From: CAWVVV01 sp964629165
GTDB lineage: Bacteria > Verrucomicrobiota > Verrucomicrobiia > Opitutales > Oceanipulchritudinaceae
Direction of reading: 5' to 3'
Assembly: GCA_964629165.1 (NCBI GenBank)
Contig: CAZVQJ010000127.1
Location: forward strand, 1-8,654
DNA: 8,654 nt
Shown here: positions 6,361-8,654 of the stretch, piece by piece
How positions within the stretch are numbered: the stretch's first letter is position 1
How the letters are laid out: every line of letters begins with the position of its first letter
Notes under the pieces: model-generated
What the model saw: only the letters and a program-made list of their open reading frames with translations
The model's database searches: none
What the model was told of the DNA's origin: nothing
Program-made: the position numbers and the translations under genes

Positions 6361-7356
6361 TTAGAGATCGAGACTGCGGACGAGGTCGCGGTGTTCCAGA
6401 TACCAATCGACCGTCTGCTGAAAACCTTCATCCGGACTGATGCGAGGTGTCCAGCCAAGGAGTGCATGCGCCTTCTCGATCACCGCTGAGGTGTCTCGCA
6501 TATCGGCGTTGTGAAACGGTTGCGCATCGATGATCGCTTCCTTGCCGAGGGCTCGCGCGAAAAAATCGATCATCGAACGGATGCTGACCGGGGCATGACC
6601 ACCCCCGATGTTGAGAATCTCGTATCCAACGGGCTTGAGGGCCGCAATGGTGCCGCGGGCGATGTCGTCGATGAAGGTGAAATCACGGGTCTGCGTGCCG
6701 TCGCCGTAGAGCGTGATCGGGGTTCCTGTGTCGATCCAGCGGAGAAACCGAAGAGGCGACATGTCGGGGCGCCCGGCGGGGCCGTAAACAGTGAAATAGC
6801 GCACCACACTGACATCGATCTGATAGAGGTGATGCCAGGTGTACGCCATCACTTCCGCAGCCTTTTTTGAGGCGGCGTAGGGCGAGATGGGGGCATTGAC
6901 GGGCGCATCTTCGGAAAAGGGAAGCGGCTGGCCGGCATAGAGCGACGAGGTCGAGGCGAGCACATACTTGTGGACTCCGAACGCCCGCATGACTTCGAGA
7001 AGACGAAGCGATCCGAGGGTGTTGGTCGTGTAGTAGGCTTCCGGATTTTCAATGCTCGCCCGCACGCCCGCCCGCGCCGCGAGGTTCAGGACGGCGTGGA
7101 AGGGAGCCTCCCCGGCTGTCTGGGGACGAGCATGCGCATGGAACGTTTTCTGGAGTGCGGAAGTGTCCTCGATATCGGCTTCGACAAACTCAAAATCAGG
7201 AAAGGCCTTCAGCTGCTCTGCCCGCCAGCGTTTGAGGCGGGTGTCGTAGTAACGATTCAGGTTATCGAGGCCGACCACGACGTGCCCGTCCCGCAGAAGC
7301 ATCTCCGAGGTCTTCCAGCCGACAAATCCGGCCGCACCGGTCACGAGATATTTCAT
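6361..7356 (-). CDS. UDP-glucuronate 4-epimerase-like NAD-dependent SDR enzyme (331 aa)
   Basis: The likely reaction is inversion of UDP-glucuronate at C4 to UDP-galacturonate. The NAD site is TGAAGFVG (6-13). The pattern LDNLNRYYDTRLKRWR (30-45), the ARAGVRASIENP stretch (94-105) and RYFTVYGPAGRPDM (186-199) are the marks of the glucuronate epimerase subgroup, distinct from GalE. Catalytic residues are S137/S138 in ASTSSLYAG and Y160/K164 in YAASK; the decarboxylase glutamate is replaced by S138. Length is normal. The C-terminal part carries DMRDTSAV (285-292), where related epimerases usually have a GDV..T pattern, so substrate choice should be held loosely. The start is ATG 7356, at the first strand of the fold. 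It lies 78 bp downstream of purU and 19 bp upstream of uxs, consistent with one operon in which two enzymes share the glucuronate made by Ugd. Confidence 0.9.
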   Translation of the reverse strand: MKYLVTGAAGFVGWKTSEMLLRDGHVVVGLDNLNRYYDTRLKRWRAEQLKAFPDFEFVEADIEDTSALQKTFHAHARPQTAGEAPFHAVLNLAARAGVRASIENPEAYYTTNTLGSLRLLEVMRAFGVHKYVLASTSSLYAGQPLPFSEDAPVNAPISPYAASKKAAEVMAYTWHHLYQIDVSVVRYFTVYGPAGRPDMSPLRFLRWIDTGTPITLYGDGTQTRDFTFIDDIARGTIAALKPVGYEILNIGGGHAPVSIRSMIDFFARALGKEAIIDAQPFHNADMRDTSAVIEKAHALLGWTPRISPDEGFQQTVDWYLEHRDLVRSLDL

Positions 7357-7377
7357 GGGAGGGTGAAATGCGCGGTG

Positions 7378-7393
7378 CCTGGCGCCATCCAGG
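7378..7393 (-). repeat. Hairpin in the purU-epimerase gap (proximal to epimerase)
   Basis: CCTGG (7378-7382), a 6-base loop (7383-7388) and CCAGG (7389-7393) form a perfect 5-bp stem ending 22 bp before the epimerase start on the transcribed strand. No T run follows, so it is not a standard terminator. It may be chance in GC-rich DNA. Confidence 0.35.
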
Positions 7394-7412
7394 GGGGCCG
7401 GTTGTGCAGACC

Positions 7413-7429
7413 CGCCGCGCGAAGCGGCG
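7413..7429 (-). repeat. GC hairpin directly after purU
   Basis: CGCCGC (7413-7418), a 5-base loop and GCGGCG (7424-7429) give a perfect 6-bp all-GC stem with loop TTCGC on the transcribed strand, starting 5 bp after the purU stop codon. There is no following T run, so it is a candidate for RNA 3'-end stabilisation or partial termination within the operon rather than a full intrinsic terminator. Confidence 0.45.
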
Positions 7430-7434
7430 TCGGA

Positions 7435-8286
7435 TCAGTCAAAGACGACCGTCTTGTTCTCATACGCGAGGATGCGGTGATGGAGATGCCAGCGGACCGC
7501 TTGGGCGAGAACCGATTTTTCAAGATCGCGGCCGAGCCGGACAAGATCATCGACGTCGTGACGGTGTCCGACGGGGGAGACTGCCTGGTGGATAATGGGC
7601 CCGTCATCGAGGATGGCGGTTGCGTAATGGGCGGTCGCTCCGATCAGCTTCACGCCGCGCTCGTGAGCTTGGTGGTAGGGCCTCGCCCCCGCGAACGCGG
7701 GCAGAAAACTATGGTGGATGTTGATCACCGGGCAGCTACAGCGTGCGAGGAAATCGGAGGACAGGACCTGCATGTAGCGGGCCATCACGATTAGTTCAAC
7801 CTGATGCCCGGCGAGCCATTCCAGTTGAAGCCCTTCGGCCTCACTTTTATTTCCGGCGGCAACGGGCGTGTGCAGAAAAGGGAGGTTCCGGCGCTCGGCT
7901 TCCGGCCGAAAGGTCTCGTGATTCGAGACAACACCGACGATCTCGCAGGGAAGTTCGCCGATCTCCCAGCGGAGGAGGAAGTCGAGAAAACAATGGGGAA
8001 TCTTCGAAACGAAGAGAGCGACCTTGGGGCGCCGGTCACTGCGTGCAATCAGGATCCGCATGCCCAGCAGGTCCGCGAATTCAGCGAAAGCTGCTTCGTC
8101 TCTTTCGAGCTGTCCGGCGGGCGGGGCCCACTCGATTCGCTGAAAAAATACACCTGCGCTTTCATCACGGTGCTGGTCGGCATGAACGATGTTGCCCCCA
8201 CGCTCATAGATCCATCCGGAGGTGCGTGCGACGAGGCCGGGTTGATCCGGACCATGAAGCAGGGCGATGAGGTGTGGCGTTGACAT
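7435..8286 (-). CDS. purU: Formyltetrahydrofolate deformylase (283 aa)
   Basis: PurU hydrolyses 10-formyltetrahydrofolate to tetrahydrofolate and formate; the formate can feed PurT in purine synthesis and the reaction balances one-carbon pools. The N-terminal ACT regulatory domain (about 5-80) has LLHGPDQPGLVA (9-20) and GGNIVHADQHRD (30-41); in E. coli the ACT part serves methionine and glycine control. The formyl-transferase-fold domain (about 88-283) contains LVSNHE-like VVSNHE (119-124), ARYMQVLS (169-176), and the catalytic triad N189, H191 and D227 in VINIHHSFLP and AILDDGPII. The C-terminal GRDLEKSVLAQAVRWH (252-267) is typical of PurU. Length equals the family norm and the gene looks intact. 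Start is ATG 8286; only a pyrimidine-rich leader precedes it. It is placed 43 bp after fcl and 78 bp before the epimerase gene, an unexpected position among sugar genes. Confidence 0.96.
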   Translation of the reverse strand: MSTPHLIALLHGPDQPGLVARTSGWIYERGGNIVHADQHRDESAGVFFQRIEWAPPAGQLERDEAAFAEFADLLGMRILIARSDRRPKVALFVSKIPHCFLDFLLRWEIGELPCEIVGVVSNHETFRPEAERRNLPFLHTPVAAGNKSEAEGLQLEWLAGHQVELIVMARYMQVLSSDFLARCSCPVINIHHSFLPAFAGARPYHQAHERGVKLIGATAHYATAILDDGPIIHQAVSPVGHRHDVDDLVRLGRDLEKSVLAQAVRWHLHHRILAYENKTVVFD

Positions 8287-8329
8287 GAAAACTGGCGGCG
8301 GTGGTGAGGCCCGGAGTCTGGCGATCCCC

Positions 8330-8654
8330 TCAGGCGGTACGCAGCTCGCCCGCGGCCAGGCGCGTGCGAAAGTCCTCGTAGGTCGCGTTCAGGCCATCCG
8401 ACAGGCTGATGCGCGGACTCCAGCCCGTTGCCCGGAGGCGGGCGGTGTCGGTGAGCTTGCGGGGAGTGCCATCGGGCTTGGAGAGATCATGGCCGATCGT
8501 TCCCTCGAACCCGACCACGTCCCGGACCATGGCGGCAAGGTCCTTGATCGCAATGTCCTCCCCCGTCCCGACGTTCACCCAGTCTGGTGGATTCTTGAGT
8601 TCGAGGAGGTGAAGGAGGGCGTGTGCAAGATCATCGACGTGCAGGAACTCCCGG
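8330..8654 (-). CDS. fcl: GDP-L-fucose synthase, C-terminal part (partial, cut by window edge)
   Basis: Only the last 107 residues are inside the window; the 5' part, with the NAD(P) site and YxxxK, lies beyond 8654. The visible part opens with REFLHVDDLA, then PPDWVNVGTGEDIAIKDLA, VGFEGTIGHDLSKPDG and TPRKLTDTARLRATGW, which together are the C-terminal signature of GDP-4-keto-6-deoxymannose 3,5-epimerase/4-reductase (Fcl/WcaG). That enzyme makes GDP-L-fucose, the donor for fucosylated surface glycans. The stop is TGA at 8330-8332. A GTG inside this stretch (8576-8578) is not the start, because the motif continues upstream in frame. The partner gmd (GDP-mannose 4,6-dehydratase) would be expected further to the right. 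It is the first visible gene of the minus-strand series. Confidence 0.93.
   Translation of the reverse strand, partial: REFLHVDDLAHALLHLLELKNPPDWVNVGTGEDIAIKDLAAMVRDVVGFEGTIGHDLSKPDGTPRKLTDTARLRATGWSPRISLSDGLNATYEDFRTRLAAGELRTA

Noticed and set aside
6342..6467. Upstream extension of uxs by 42 residues
   Set aside because: It would overlap the end of the epimerase gene by more than 100 bp, and the extra residues lie before a complete Rossmann fold start.
6970..7794. 274-residue plus-strand frame across the epimerase and purU
   Set aside because: It lies antisense to two well-supported enzymes and shows no family signature of its own.
7435..8286. PurU read as an ArnA-like sugar formyltransferase, since uxs resembles the ArnA decarboxylase half
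   Set aside because: The N-terminal ACT domain and the C-terminal GRDLEKSVL signature are those of PurU. No ArnB or ArnC-like gene is visible.
8576..8578. GTG as the start of a short 82-residue protein at the right edge
   Set aside because: The frame is open upstream to the window end and encodes REFLHVDDLA, so this is an internal codon of a truncated fcl gene.

Overview
This GC-rich window comes from a Gram-negative bacterial chromosome. Kdo synthesis (kdsA), GDP-fucose synthesis and UDP-uronate/UDP-xylose metabolism together point to lipopolysaccharide, capsule or exopolysaccharide precursor supply. Almost none of the start codons carries a clear Shine-Dalgarno box. The UDP-glucose dehydrogenase belongs to the long class best known from animals and plants. 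I lean to the PVC group (Verrucomicrobiota, Opitutales-like), but this is inferred from style and not proven. No tRNA, rRNA, transposase, CRISPR array or phage gene is visible.

Left part (1-2965). The window opens in a G-rich stretch with an uninterrupted run of 19 G. A plus-strand gene for a large dynamin-like GTPase follows (212-2464). A Nudix hydrolase on the minus strand (2459-2965) runs into it tail to tail, with a 6-bp overlap. A 144-bp spacer (2966-3109) separates the divergent Nudix gene and ugd; it holds a small hairpin.

Right part (3110-8654). This is a nucleotide-sugar module. ugd (plus strand) makes UDP-glucuronate. It meets, 6 bp apart and tail to tail, a minus-strand series that is probably one operon, read right to left: fcl (GDP-L-fucose synthase, cut by the window edge), purU (formyltetrahydrofolate deformylase), a UDP-glucuronate 4-epimerase-like gene, uxs (UDP-glucuronate decarboxylase) and kdsA (Kdo-8-phosphate synthase). 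Ugd's product is the substrate of both uxs (to UDP-xylose) and the epimerase (to UDP-galacturonate). The locus therefore encodes a branch point feeding xylose and galacturonate, alongside fucose and Kdo, into surface glycans. purU is the one gene with no obvious link to sugars.

I do not see a clearly new multi-gene system. The points most worth a second look are the G19 tract next to the dynamin-like gene, the non-canonical G2/G4 motifs of that GTPase, the eukaryote-class Ugd, purU inside a sugar operon, and the CCTCCC sequence that replaces a ribosome binding site before two consecutive starts.
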